A stretch of DNA of 64,000 nucleotides from Uloborus plumipes (GCA_038373865.1 JAXGGA010001118.1:1-64000), one strand, 5' to 3'. Counted from the stretch's first letter, positions 45,540-58,799 are shown. Translations and numbers: made by a program. Notes: generated by a model from the letters alone, not told the origin.

Positions 45540-48500
45540 CAGAAATTCCTTTCTTCAATCAATACCAAAAAATGTTGCTGTCGTCATGAAAAGTAATAAA
45601 AATATATGGAGCATCTCAAGGTTAAAAATAAATTGTCATATGTTTTTGATGGGTGTTGGTTGGTATTACTGAGAGCTTGCATGCTTTCAAAAAATCTGCT
45701 TTTATTTAAGTTTGATTTCAAGTTCAGCCTGAATTCCGGTTTGTGTAAGTCGCGTGCGCATATGGTGCCTTTTTTTTTAATTTATGGGCATCGCTGCCCT
45801 TGACGCCGAAACCGTTACAATCGTTTTTTTTCCTACCCATCGTACCCTCTTTATCATTTCGTGCCTTCCTCTTGTCATGCTCTTTACGATCTCTCAATGT
45901 CAAATCTCACCAAAACCGTGTTTGCTTTAGCGCAACCTGTTTCAGAAATATGTCAGCGGTTGGCGAATTGTCTGTTCATCTCTTACCGGTATTTTATTTG
46001 TCTGTTTAATTTCAGTTGTCGCTGTTCAATCATCCGTTATCTTTCTGTTAACGGCTTTCAAATGAGTTGGTAGTCGAAGTTCTGATAATCTTCTACACTA
46101 TCGCTGGCAACTAATGACCTCTGATGATGGTTATTCAATATCAAGCAGAACCATGGAGTTCATCCGTTCAATTCTGTGCCAGCAACAATTGTGTTAATTG
46201 ATATTTAAAGAAAAGAAAGGTGTTCATGGCAGCAAATGTTTGCAACGCAAATTGCAAGGATTACTTAAACATATTGAGAGTTTCTTGCAAGCTGTGCTTT
46301 TCTTATGGGTGACTGGTGGTGGTGGTCTGATTGAACGGGAAGAAAAAAAAGTATTCCACCTGCTGCCTTCACTTTGCATGAATATATATCTTTAAAAGTA
46401 TGAAATAGTTTAACAATTAAAATGTAGTAAAGCATCCATGGCGCCATCTGCTACCGCGTTCAGCTGTTAACCAAAATTTCCTAATCAGGTCCTGCTCCCA
46501 CCCCCCTGAAAAATTTCCCATGTTTCATCATTGTCTCGCTTTTATCAGAAATCCCTGCCTTCAATGTAGTCTTAAACTGAATCAGGCTTGCTCATTAAAG
46601 ACGTAAAAACGGTGAAAACTTCAATTTTATCACTACAGCACGCTAGTAATGAGTCGCCTCGGGGCCGTGGCCGGTAGCCCGAGGTGCCCGCTCCTGTTTT
46701 CAAACAGAATATTGCAATGAAGATAGTGCGATTGAGTTCTTGCTCCCGACGAGCTGCTATTTATGGAGCTTATAATTAGTTGCTTATCCTTATATCACAG
46801 ACTTTTTTCTTTCAGAATACTTTAATGGAAAATGTATTGAAATATTTTTCAAACAAATACCAGTAGATCATTATGCACCATTGAATTTTATTTTCCGTGC
46901 TGTTCCATTACTTTATTACGATCTTTTTAAGCATTTATTTTTCCTTTTTTGAAACTTATTATTATTTCTATTGCATTTCAATTATTTCCTTGTATTGAAG
47001 GAAATTCATCGGCTGCCTTTTTGTTGATTGTTCTATAATTTGTGTACTGCGAAAGAAAAACATTTTATTGGTCCAACTATTCTTTTAGTTAATTTAAAGT
47101 TATTTAAATTTTAACTCTCAGCAGTGTATAGCCTTTTAGCTCGTATAATTAATCATTTTTCTTTCATTTATCAAAAGCAATATTCTCGGCATCGTTGCAA
47201 GCGGACCGCTAACTCATATGTCTCCCCCCCCCTCGCCAGTTAATCCTTCTTATATAGAATTAGAGTTTGTATACGTTTTATTCATTTTTTCTGTCTCATA
47301 ATACTCTGTTATTTCAGCGAACCATTTTCATTACACAATCTGACAACTTAATGCTGTGCTTACTTTGTGTGGGGAGCAGAACTTAAGCTGCTTTAGTTGT
47401 CTTTTTTCCTTTTTTGTTTTCCAGAAAACTTTTTTCACTGCATTATCTTTGCCATTATTTATATGACTTTCTTCCTGTTACGACAGGTACGCGTCATTCG
47501 CAGCCTCAGGTACGGTTGCAAGTTTTGTTTTTTAAAAAATATTATAAACGCATTTACGTCGTTATTAAAGAAATGCAACATTTTTATTTCTCAATCTTTA
47601 TTTTGGCTACTCTCCAACATCATTCATTTATTTTTCTTTTCGATGAATCCTCTTTCTATGGGTTAAAGATTTCTGATTTCCTTTCGATGTTTCAAAACCG
47701 TATTTGAAGGCAGCTGGACAATCTGTTCCAGAAGATGCTAACCGTTGCGCTGTTTGTCCATTCTCGACTGCTGAAATGAGGACATCAGATGTATTTTTAA
47801 AAATATTTGTACTCATTTTGCGGTATTCTGGAACGTAGTGTGAAGATTTGCAAAGTCTGGAGTGGAGATCCTAGCAAATTGTGCCGAGAAAATAAGCAAC
47901 TCCTTAAACTGTATAAAATAGAATTACAGAATAATAAAAAAAAATGTAGTAGTATTTAAAATGGAAAAATTTAACTTAAAACTTGAAAAAACCTTAATTT
48001 TGAGTAATTTCCGGGAGAAATAAATATAAAATGAGAGAAAAAACTTATATCTCTCTATATTTAGCTCTAATTATATACTTTATGCTTTATATTTTTCATC
48101 TTGATAATTTCTTAAAATTTTTCTTTCGTTGTTTATAAAATACGTAGAAATAAAGCTTATTTTTTGAAGAAAATTATGAATTTTAAGCCTCGTTTGGGGT
48201 ACCTAAATATTTTTTAATTTGGATAAATGATTTTTTGAGATATGTTGGGATCTAGGGGAAGCGTTTTATCAACATGTACATGAAATTTTGAATTTCCAAA
48301 AAAAAAAGTTTTTTTCTATCAGGTCTAGTGAAAAAGGGCTAGTTTGCACTTTCGGACGCAAGTCGGCACGGGTTACCGTTGTTTGAATTGCATGAAAACT
48401 TTGTTTACAATTGTTTTGATGTAAAAGGAAAAAAATAAGAGGGTATGCGTTACAAAATTCCGACTTTCGGTTTTTTTTTTTTGGGACACCCTAGTGTACA

Positions 48501-50640
48501 TAGCCTACCCGTAGTTTATCATTCGGCAGAATTAATTGGGATTGAACGTTTATTTCTTGAACCGGATGTGTTTCGCTGTACTAGTATTCATTGTTATATA
48601 GAATTTCAACGTATTTCCAACCCTGCACAAGGCAGAAAATCTCCTTACTCTTAAAACTAGTTATTTTGAAAAATGGAAAGAAATAGTTCTAAAACGAAGC
48701 AGCTGTAGCAATAAACGTCTGCTGAAAACTAGTTCATACCTGTTGGTTTCGAGCAATTTGTTTACGTTTAAGGTAGATATTTGTTTCCTATTCCCATCCA
48801 TTTTTTTCAAAAAGGGAGGAAACACATTTTTTTATTGTTTTAGAAGTATGTATTCTTTGGAACAGCTCTGCATACAACTTTTGTTAATTTCTCTCTCTCT
48901 CTAAAAAAACAAAGGGGGGGGGGGGAATTCTGCATTAGTTTTTCCGATGTTAACCAGCGCGCAACATTCTAATTCAGTCATTCGTATCGTTCGTTGCCTT
49001 CTGCTACCTTTTTTTTTTTTTAAATTTTAAATCTCTGCTGACCAGTTCGTGGGCAATTAAAATTTTGAAACATTATTCTTTTCTTTCAACCGCTTTTCCT
49101 ACTCCAAATTTATCATGGTTTTCTAGAGCTGCACTTTTCTGAAGTTGTGTACTGTGTAGTCTCCGGTAGCAAAGCCTGGTACTCTCGTCACGATTGCCAC
49201 CGGGCGGGGTGGGGGGAGGGGGGTAATAAAGTTTGGTTAGTGGAAACCCCAAAATCATCTGGTTTCGCTTTAAATCTAAATAAGTTTCAACCAACTATGA
49301 ACATTTTGTGTATCACCTGGGCACTTGAGGTAGTTGGGCTTGCCTTGATGAATGAAGTTCTTATAGCAAAAATAAATGAAAAAAAACTAAGCATTTTATT
49401 CAAAATGTCAGGATTTTGTAAAGGGCTTAATTTCCATAGGAGCTCAACTTCTTCTTTCTTTTCAATTTCACATGAATTTTCCAACTACACGAACTATCCC
49501 TTTTTCCACATTTAAATAAGTTCTGAGGACTATAAGGCATGTTATATTTACCTTTCCAGGCACCTCCCGAAAACTATTTGTGTATCCGCCCCCTGATTTC
49601 AGTTTATCGAACTTTATTTGTTAAGAAGGGGGGAGAAAAAGTAATTGTAACACTTTAAGTTAAATTGCGAAACTGAAAATAGCGCTCTGCAATATGGGGA
49701 AAACGGCGACGTCTTTGATGGCAACCCGATCATTCGATATTCAGTTGAGGAGGCCGTGAAAGGGTGTAAATCCCACTTCATTTGCCGATAATATCCCCGG
49801 TTGAGGGGTCGTTTTCGGAAAAATCGATGTTTTTCTTGCCAGGAAGGCTGCACGCGAACGCCAGTTTCCATGGTTACGGATCGTGCAACAGTGTCCGCTC
49901 CTGAAATCGGCTCCTCTCTGTCTGCGGGGCCGCCTGGGAAAGCGGACACCGGTATCTACGTTTTGTTCTTTTTCCATCCCACACCCTTCTGATTTTTTTT
50001 TTTTTTTTTCAACATCGGGCGTCATGAGTTATTAAGTCCGCATTGACTGAAGGTGTGCAATATGATCGGATGTCGAAACGAAATACGAACCGCAAATCTG
50101 AGTTGAATAAAAACGAGTGTGACAGATTGTTTGACATGTTTTGGAACAGTGTTGAAGATCCCCCCCCCATTCTTTTTTCTTTCTTTTTTTTCTTCTTTTT
50201 TCTTTCTTTAAGGCTTTTAGGGTACATTTTTAAACGGCGGCCGTGAGTTCATCGTAGTTCGTAACTTATAAATTAGGAATGGGGATCGTAAGAGTAAAAA
50301 TAGGAAATTTTTTCTTCTGTAAAACGTGAAACAAAGTTTTGAATGATGTGTAAACATTTGAACAATATTCACTTGTACTTTTTTCATGGCAAGACTTAGT
50401 ATAGAAATTTTTCAGATTTAACATTGCTGTTGAAATCTTTGAAATCGAATTCGTTATTTATTTTAGACAGTCAAATTACAGATTCCAAAGTAATTATCCA
50501 AATTACTTTGGAAAAATTAACTTTGGAGAAATTAATATAGATGCTAAAAATACTGCATACCTTAACTTTTCAGAGATCTAAAAAAAATAGTCTGGTCATA
50601 TTTCATCTCTTTAAAACGGAAGTATGACAGAAATAAAAAA
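45540..50640. other. Unassigned sequence
   Basis: No gene was recognised. GC-richer patches lie at 46650-46700 (a CCTCGGG...CCCGAGG hairpin) and 49690-49990. A GGGACACCCTAG string, like a mariner-type end without a partner, is at about 48482. G- and C-runs lie at 47224, 48914 and 50160. Confidence 0.4.
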
Positions 50641-50910
50641 TCTGGTATGGACCCCACACTACTTCCTTTTACGTGTTAATTTCTTAGTAGTTGCCTTAAG
50701 TGTTAAAAAAAAGTGCTTGGAGTGAGCAAGGTAACAATTCAAATATTTGCTCCCCTAATCTGCCACGAAACAATGCAAAAAATATTTTACAATGGTTAAT
50801 TTTCTAAATATTGCTGGTTTTAATATCATTCAGTGAATTTTTCGCAAAATATCGCCAATAGCGCCAAGTTGAACTCAAATTCAAAAAAATAATTTTTTCG
50901 CCAAATTTGT

Positions 50911-50942
50911 CGCCAACTTGGCGATATATCGCCAAGTTGGCG
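50911..50942. repeat. 32-bp perfect palindrome
   Basis: The half-site CGCCAACTTGGCGATA joins its complement at TATA. Flanking TTGGCGACATATCGCCAAG at about 50964-50982 is a second palindrome of the same motif with one mismatch. Confidence 0.92.
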
Positions 50943-51188
50943 TTAAACATTTAGCGACCAAAAGCTTGGCGACATATCGCCAAGTGGTCGTGCCAATTCA
51001 TATCACTTGAGTATGCATTGAAATTAACACTGATTTACCCCAAAAAAGGGGTAAAACACCCTCTTGGAAACATTCGAATGCAACCACAAGGGGAGATGCA
51101 CAACTAGACCATCCTCAGAGCCTACATACCAAGCTAGAAGTTTGTAAGGCATATAGTTTTTGAGTTATGCGAGACACATACGCACATA

Positions 51189-52714
51189 CACTGCGATGCA
51201 AAAGTTTAGACAAAATGCAAATATATGAATAAAAAGAAAACTATTCAACGAAATGCTTTCAAATTTCTACTGCTGGTACATAATATGGTCCCAAATACGT
51301 GTCTGGAGTACTTATAACTATAACTGAAATCAAATTTTAGATATTACAAAAGATATTTTTTTACATTGTTGCAAAAGTTTAGACAATAGTCAGATTTTAT
51401 GCAAATATCCCTTGAAATTTGATTGGTGGAGGAAATGCGGGACTGTATTATTCATTTATAAAGTTCAGAGATTGCTGAATAAATAATCAAAATCTCAAAA
51501 GCTCTTTAGTTCTCGTGTAAAGAAGATGAGAAAGTTTGGAAGCCGAAATTCGAAAATGAACCTACTTTATTAATTTTTTGTCTTTTAAATCGGCTCTAGT
51601 ATGGTAGTACATTGTTTTTTACTTTGTGGAGAGCAAATTCAGACATGCGTATCGATCAAAAAGTCCAAGAAAAATTATATTTTTTAAGGATGAAGGAATT
51701 GAAAAAACGGCTCAGACTGACGATTCGCCCCTTAATCCTACAAAACTTCAACTTGGGTCAAAAACTGCACGTGGCAGCATAAGTAGATGAACAACTGAAT
51801 CGGAATGCATAAAAAAAAACAAAGAATTGTGCCTGAGCCTTTTCAGACAGAGTGTCCCAAATAAGCCAGATTTTATTGGTAAAAGCAGCACAGCATATGA
51901 TCATTGGATATTTCTCAAGTCCCGCGAAAAAAATTATAATCCATCTAGGCCATCCCAATTTTAATAATTTTTATCAAAGAAAGTACCATTCATTTTTTAG
52001 TCACGATGATACATATGCTGCTTTTCACATTAAAATCTGGCTTATTTGGGACACTCTGTCCGAAAAGGCTCAGGCACAATTCTTTGTTTTTTATGCATTC
52101 CGATTCAGTTGTTCATCTACTTTCGCTGTCACGTACTGTTTTTGACCCAAGTTGAAGTTTTGTAGGATTAAGGGGCGAATCGTCAGTCTAAGCCGTTTTT
52201 TCATATCCTTCATCCTTAAGAAATATAATTTTTCTTGGACTTTTTGATCGATACGCATGTCTGAATTTGTTCTCCACAAAGTAAAAAACAATGTACTACC
52301 ATACTAGAGCCGATTTAAAAGACAAAAAATTAATAAAGTAGGTTCATTTTCAAATTTCGGCTTCCAAACTTTCTCATCTTCTTTAAACGAGAGCTAAAGA
52401 GCTTTTGAGATTTTGATTATTTATTCAGCAATCTCTGCACTTTATAAATGAATAATACAGTCCCGCATTTCCTCCACCAATCACATTTCAAGGTATATTT
52501 GCATAAAATCTGACTATTGTCTAAACTTTTGCAACAATGTAAAAAAATGTCTTTTGTAATATCCAAAATTTGATTCCAGTTATAGTTATAAGAACTCCAG
52601 ACACGTATTTGGGACCATATTGTGTACCTGCAGTAGAACTTTGAAAGCATTTCGTTGAATAGTTTTCTTTTTATTCACATATTTGCATTTTGTCTAAACT
52701 TTTGCATCGCAGTG
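51189..52714. mobile_element. Foldback Tc1/mariner-like element, TA target
   Basis: The ends are CACTGCGATGCAAAAGTTTA and its complement, with TA at 51187-51188 and 52715-52716. ACAAAAGTTT-like ends fit Tc1/mariner. The left arm (to about 51905) and right arm (from about 52000) are inverted copies with roughly 90% identity by eye. GCAAAAGTTTAGACA recurs inside each arm at about 51371 and 52518. A shared frame in the arms has no recognised transposase motif. Confidence 0.9.
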
Positions 52715-52758
52715 TACATCCGCACATACGTACATACAGACGTCAATGTTGGTAGGTA

Positions 52759-54370
52759 CAGTCATAGAAAAAAAAAACGAAACACTCGCTCGTATTCGAA
52801 GACTATTAACACTAGAGACATGTGAAATATGTTGTTTTTTCAGGATTAATGTGCTCAACAAATTTCTGTTAGTAAAAAGTTGTTAAGGGGTCGTCTTCAT
52901 ATAAAAATCGGCATCAACTTTAAAATTTTCTATGAAAGCCCCCCTTTTTTATCGCATATTTGTGATCAGCAACATCATTTAACTTTGTATACCAAATCGT
53001 TTAAAATTTGCTCTTGCCGTTGCTTCACAATTGAACTGAGAAAAAACCGTCCCGTAATGTTAAAAATAATTTTGCTACTTGGGCATATAATACCCAAACT
53101 ACGATAGGTACGGCAAAGTTTGTTTTTTTATATCAAAGTATGAACCAACCCAACAATAAAAACGTTATTGACTTCCTCTCAGATAAAATTTTGAATTTTT
53201 TATGAATTATGAAAATAATATTCGAAAAAATGATGATCTGGAACCATATAGTATTTTGATGCAGAAACAATCTAGAAGAGGTTTCAAAGGAGAATCCAAA
53301 ATGGGAGCTCAAAATATGCAGTAGTTTTTGAGATATGCTAAAAGAACCCTTTTTAGGGACCATATACAACTGTGCAAACTGAAACAATAGCAGGGAATTT
53401 ATGTGTAAAGAAAAAGGAATATGCTTATCTACCAGTTGCAGAACATGCTCAGCATTTTTATATAGCATTTGGTTTTCAACAGTAATAATATGTTGAAAGC
53501 GAAACGGTTAATAAAACTGCTGAGTATATTTTAAAACTGGTAGACAGTCCAATTTTTTTGCCCATTAGTGAAAAGTCTGCATTCACGCAACATGTAGCAA
53601 TTCAGAAAACTTTTTACATGGACATTTGATTTTTATAGAAAACTGTGGTGTCTCGGAAGGTTATTCGGAATAACCTGTGACGATTAGACTTTTTTTAAAT
53701 TTTGAACTACGGTTTTAATATTATTTCCAATCCTAATACAGTAGTTTATATAAATACAAGAGGTTACTTTTAAGTTGCAACCTCTCTCCAGAAGGTATGT
53801 GTTGCATGGGTTAGTGCGTAGCTGAAAGTATGCATCTATCTTTGTTTAATCAAAAAGATAGAAGGTTGCATTTTTCCCTTGAACTCTACACAGTAGGGTT
53901 TTCTCTTCCAAGTTACAAAAAATATCATAACTTTAACAAAATCCGAGAATTTTTAATTAAAAACGAAAAGCAAACGTATTATTGCGAGTAGCTTTAGATA
54001 ATTTAATCGAAAAAATATGATTTGTCTACTCTTTGTAAATTTCGACCTTGAAAGTAGCATTTTAAATGTGGTGGTGGTCCCTAAATCTTTAGTCGGTCAT
54101 AACTTTTGTTCTACTGATCCTAAAGTGATGCCGTTTGGTACCCAGCATACTTTTGGCCCTCCGCACCTAATTATGTAACCAAACGTAGGGGTTCCTATTT
54201 AAAAATTCAGACTTTGAGTTCATTTCACTTTGTATATAGCCCCTTATCAAAATTTTACTCACATTGTTTTAAAGAAGACTTTAATCCATGTCAGAATACA
54301 CCTTTTTTTGTTCTTAGCAAGTTTTGCAGCCGAATAATTCAGAGTGTTTCGTTTTTTTTTTCTATGACTG
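52759..54370. mobile_element. Mariner-like TIR element, 1.6 kb, TA target
   Basis: The ends are CAGTCATAGAAAAAAAAAAC with CGAAACACTC following, and the complement at the right. TA flanks both ends (52757-52758 and 54371-54372). The TIR is 29 bp and nearly perfect. No transposase domain was recognised in the interior. Confidence 0.9.
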
Positions 54371-54713
54371 TACATATGCACGTGCTGACAGGTCGAAAAA
54401 ACTACTGAACATTCATTCGGGGGTGAGCAAAATCAAAATTTAGACTCAAATTTGAGTGATTTTTTTTTTCGCAATCACAATACTTCCTTTACTACGTAAA
54501 AGGAAGTAAAAACAATGTTAAACACAATGGGAGCTCGTTCATCCCAATCTAACCCTCGTTGTACCAGATCAAAATTGACAAAATTTAACTCTTTAATGTA
54601 ATATTCACATAAATAAAAATTTTAAATTATGATAGTAAGAATGTGAAGTACGCCAAACATTTGCTTTTTTTTGATTAAATTTACAATTCTTGTATAAATT
54701 ATACTAATAAATA

Positions 54714-54905
54714 ATGAATTATATCAAGCTGATAGACATGGTGGCATACTTTAGGCGTCAGTCCGACCCCACTTCAGCTGAACTAATGTTGACAAATCGT
54801 TTGCGTGACTGTGTGTCTTTCAAACTCCACACGTTTTTTGAAGCAGAAGACACGAGGCAGTGGACCAATTATTTGCAAAGAAATAATGTGAAAAAATATG
54901 ATTGA
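54714..54905 (+). CDS. Unassigned coding-like frame, possible terminal exon
   Basis: A 63-residue frame has balanced codon use and protein-like composition, for example RRQSDPTSAELMLTNRLRDC and TFFEAEDTRQWTNYLQ, which stands out from the AT-rich surroundings. AATAAA follows 60 bp after the stop (about 54966). A T-rich tract precedes it, and the AG at 54733-54734 could serve as acceptor, so it could be the last exon of a plus-strand gene. Alternatively it is a transposon protein tail. No family was recognised. Confidence 0.35.
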   Translation: MNYIKLIDMVAYFRRQSDPTSAELMLTNRLRDCVSFKLHTFFEAEDTRQWTNYLQRNNVKKYD

Positions 54906-54914
54906 ATTTTTAAT

Positions 54915-57900
54915 ATCTTGTAAGCAATTCAATGCAATTTTCTTATTAAACATTGTTTTTCGTCTTAATAAATCGTAAGTCTGCTTATTTAAGGATTTGT
55001 TTGCGTATTATCCACTTTGTTTGGATTATCCGATTGCCTTTGGTCTGTTTAAAAGATATTGTGTAAATTCGAAATAATGTTTTATTTAATATTATTTTAA
55101 CTTAAAACTAAAAAACTATAAACGGCATTAGATTAGTTAAATTTAACTTTCCTGCCTTTCGTGCTCTTGCCACATACATCCCTTTTATAAAACGAAAACT
55201 CCAGAGATTGGAAAGTTTTCATCGTCTGATTATGTGTTACTTATCTTTGCTTGAAGTCTGAACAATGAAATAATTCATATCTCATCCCAGCGATCCGTCT
55301 GCTAGAGCTGCGTGGTTGATGTTTTGCGCATGGTTTCAACTAAAAAAGGTTCTCTTTAAAAAAAGTTCTCTCATGGTTCTCTTTAAAAAAGAGAGAAAAA
55401 AATTATTTGTGCGTTATATAATCATCTCGCTAGAGTACAATATATAAAATTAATCCTTTCGTTTCACGGTAGCTCTTTTCTAAAACTGTTAGGCCATTGA
55501 CTGGTTGTAATTTTTAAAAGTTTGGTTTATTACGCTACTTGTATTTATTTGTGAGAAAAGGAAATTAAATTGGCCGGAGAATTTGAAAAATTCTTAACTC
55601 AAGAAATTCTTTTGGTTCTCTTTTTAAAGGACAACGTCCTTTCCTTGAATAGTGAATAACTTTCTTTTGAAAGTGGAAAGAAAAAGTAACCACATTTTCG
55701 TCAGAGAGATTGAATGTTTAATGTTGAATAAAAACACGAGGAAACTATTCCAGTTTTTCAACTTGGGCTTGGAAAAAATGGTTAATGTTGCATTACTTTA
55801 ACCTGGGAAATGCGTTTAGTTTTCTTTTAATTTCGGCACTATGTGCTCAATACACCAACAAAATTAACTTTTATTAGTTTTTTTTAAAGAATAAAAATAA
55901 TATAAATAAACTTTTAGGCAATTGGCATTTGCATTTCTTAAAAATAATAAACGTGGTCATAAACAAGTACAATCGCCAACAAGTGGATAAAGGAGAACAG
56001 TGAATCAGCAATAAAATAAAGCAATTTCATTAGTTTCATACATACTTAATTTTTGACAAAAAATGCGACTTCCACATTCTTCAAAACGTAAATTCACACG
56101 TAAATAATGTGAAATTCAGCAATCTGCAAAATTTTAATAAAAAGGTATGGAAGCGTAGGTGTTTGCTCTTGTGTACTCCCATGCAAATTAACGCGTATTC
56201 TCACATAATAAATGTTCGCATTCATTGGCCCGTGAGATTTTTCCACCTCTTGATGCGAAAATTGAACATTATCTTTCTTTTATTCCACTAATTAAGGAAA
56301 CATTGAATATTTTAATAATCATTTTGAATCGTTATCGGGTATAGATTCTGTTCTCAGTAGAATAGTGTTTAGTTAGTATTTCTAATAAGTTAGTCGATTT
56401 GTTTCTACGTATTCAAAAAATTCATTCGATTTAAAATATCAAAAATATTCATCCATTTCCTTTGAACTCCCGCCGTGAGCAAAATACCGACACTAGGAAA
56501 AAAAAAACCTTTTTGTTTTACATTGCTTTATTGCATCAAGTATTTTATTAGTTTCAGGTAGCATTATTGTTTTGCATAGTACTTCGTGTTAAGAATAAGT
56601 AGTAAATGAAATATTTCCAACCGTAAAACAAATCTTTTAAAGGAAATAGTGATGTGAGAAAAATTCTCATTCGGCATGTCCCATGCCACTTACTTTGACG
56701 CGAGTGCTGGTGGATTAATGACTTTGAATCTGATAATTCTTATTCTTGTACAGGATACAAAAAGATTGCGCATTGTAGGGTCATAGGTGCTCTGAAAGAA
56801 AACTGAAGGGATTAAATTATTTATTATTATTAAAATTGGAAATTCATTTCTTTATTTTTGAGATACAAAATTGATCTCGATCAGCATCGATAACTTAACA
56901 CTAAAAAAATTGTCAGGGGGAGAAACGCGATTTTCTATATTTTCATTGAAAATTTTCGAATTTTCTGTGCGCGAGAGACTCTCGCCTGGACTTAAATAAA
57001 TTTCGGTGGGAACTTCCCTTGAATTTGAGCCCCTGCAATATGTTTGTATGTATTCAAAAAAAAAAAAAAAAAAAAATATATACCTCTTTCTATCTTTTAT
57101 ACAAAAAAAAAAAAAAAATCCTAGTAGTGTTTTAAGGCAGCGCAAATTAAAATACTACTTATGGTTTATAAATTCGTAAATATTATTTTGGCAACTGCAC
57201 TACGTCTTTTTTAGGTATCTGCTTCCCTTTTTCAGTTGGCTGGAATCTTGCCAACGTCACGTAAAAGTATTACTGTTTGTTTTAAGGATAAATACGATTT
57301 CATTGAGTGGTGGAGGACGTGCGAAAAATATTTTTGTAGTTATTTGTTGCTTGTTTTTATTCCTTGTATTTGTGGTGTTGCTCCCGTTCCTGCCAGTTAT
57401 TACTTCTATGCTACATTAATTTTTAAAGTGTGCATATAAAAGTTTAAAATCTTATTTAAAGATTTTTAATGTTATTGTCGTTCACTTACACAACGTGTGG
57501 TACTCTAACTATTGAACATCCGTGATTTGACTTGACATCGAAGCCTTTTCTCAGTAAAAAATGCTCCCTCACAAATTAAAATCTCTGAAGTGTCCAGCTC
57601 TAATTTTTTATGCCAAAAATTAAATTAAGTTTATTTTCTTTTCTGTCTTTCCTTTCATGTTTTATTTGCAAACTTGTAAAACAAATGATACTTTTAAATC
57701 TTATTTTGTTTTTGTTATTATTGTACTCTCATCTTATTTTTTGAGATAACAACAGCAATGAAAACACACATGACGTTGAAGTTCTTTGTCGTGTAAGAGC
57801 TCCATCTGTATCTTTGCTTTGTGCATACAGAAATTAAAATCATGGAAATGTGCTTAATTTTTGAATTTCACCGAAAATCCGAAATTTGCCTAATTTATTG

Positions 57901-58640
57901 CTTTAAGAACTCCTATTCTCTTGATTGAATATCGTTCAGTTAATCCTGGCATGGTTGTTTTTTCATTGTATGCATTTTAAGATTTTCAATGTTATTTAGT
58001 AAGCACTATTGCAATTTAAATTCACTGAAACCAAAAAGTAAGAACGGAAATTAACTGTTTTTTTTGGAGTCCGACTTTTCAGCAATTACTGAGAATGAAG
58101 GTCAATAAGGAAATCGTGGAAAGGCCTTCAAAAGAAGCTATTGGTCCCCTGTGCTTGCTTTCTGGCTCATTATGGTGTAATGCTTTAAGAATTCGTGTCC
58201 AGCTGAAAGCTTTTTGTTTTACTTTACTTTAGGGGATCCTCTCTGATTCGGTTAATTTTCAAACAGCAGTGATGGTGCAAATAAGCCGGAAAACTAGGCA
58301 TGATGAATTTAGCGTTGACTTGTGAAAAGGAATTTCTTTCAAATAAATTAGCAGAATGGTATGGGATCCCAAGCTTCTCTTTTGTACCCTTTTATGGTGC
58401 ATGAGAATTATATGTGTTTTTTCCTTTCTCGAAGGGGAGGATGTATAACGAAAGAAATGGGTCAAGAATCACTCATGCCCAACATTTCGATTAAATTCCC
58501 ACACCTCCTGTGTTTCGAGCTCAGCCATTACAGAGTAAATGATTTTCCCCGTAATATCTACCGATTCTCTTACTTGGAAATTCTGGTCGGAGGAGTGCAT
58601 TATCTACCTCGTCCAATTGTACCGTTATATAATCCTCCTC
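54915..58640. other. Unassigned AT-rich sequence
   Basis: No gene was recognised. A-runs lie at 57057 and 57102. A short duplicated GTTCTCTTTAAAAAA string is at 55350-55390. Confidence 0.4.
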
Positions 58641-58648
58641 GTATTATA

Positions 58649-58792
58649 TCAAGAAACATGTTCCAAGAGGTTTTCCAAATCTTGTTATGTCATGTTGACA
58701 AATTTCTCAATAAGCCGATCTTGGTCCATGATTGCAGCGACCTTGTATTCATCGAGGAACTTCCTCCATGCTGAGTAAAGTTGTTTCTGCAT
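58649..58792 (-). pseudogene. Possible PIF/Harbinger transposase N-terminal remnant
   Basis: From an ATG at 58790-58792 the frame reads 35 residues, including YSAWRKFLDEYKVAAIMDQD and EKFVNMT, then a stop (58685-58687). It continues in frame as QDLENLLEHVS before another stop. The string F-x-x-M-T-x-x-D-L-x-x-L-L-x-x-V resembles the segment just before the catalytic part of Harbinger (HARBI1/ALP1-like) transposases. Two in-frame stops mark it as broken. No DDE motif or TIRs were found, so the family call is tentative. Confidence 0.35.
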
Positions 58793-58799
58793 GCCAATA

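Larger units (their letters stand above)
51030..54508 (+). mobile_element. Host repeat with ACATACAGACG tract and terminal hairpin, split twice
   Basis: The body begins near GATTTACCCCAAAAAAGGGG and continues to GAGACACATACGCACATA. It resumes after the first insert as TACATCCGCACATACGTACA and after the second as TATGCACGTGCTGACAGG. It ends in the hairpin TACTTCCTTT...AAAGGAAGTA-type at 54481-54508. The left limit is approximate. Its layout (unique body, ACATA/ACAGACG tract, terminal palindrome) parallels the elements at the two window ends. Confidence 0.6.

Noticed and set aside
46657..46684. GC-rich hairpin CCTCGGG/CCCGAGG considered as a tRNA-like or structured RNA
   Set aside because: There is no cloverleaf, no A or B box and no second arm.
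48475..48495. GGGACACCCTAG as a mariner-type terminus
   Set aside because: No complementary end was found in the surrounding few kilobases.
49614..50025. Overlapping minus-strand frames and an RFX X-box-like GTTTCCATGGTTAC at 49864-49877
   Set aside because: No protein family was recognised, and the right half of the X-box lacks the required AAC. Chance is a sufficient explanation.
58361..58774. 137-codon plus-strand frame
   Set aside because: It overlaps the more convincing minus-strand Harbinger-like remnant and has no domain or supporting splice sites. It is probably a shadow frame.
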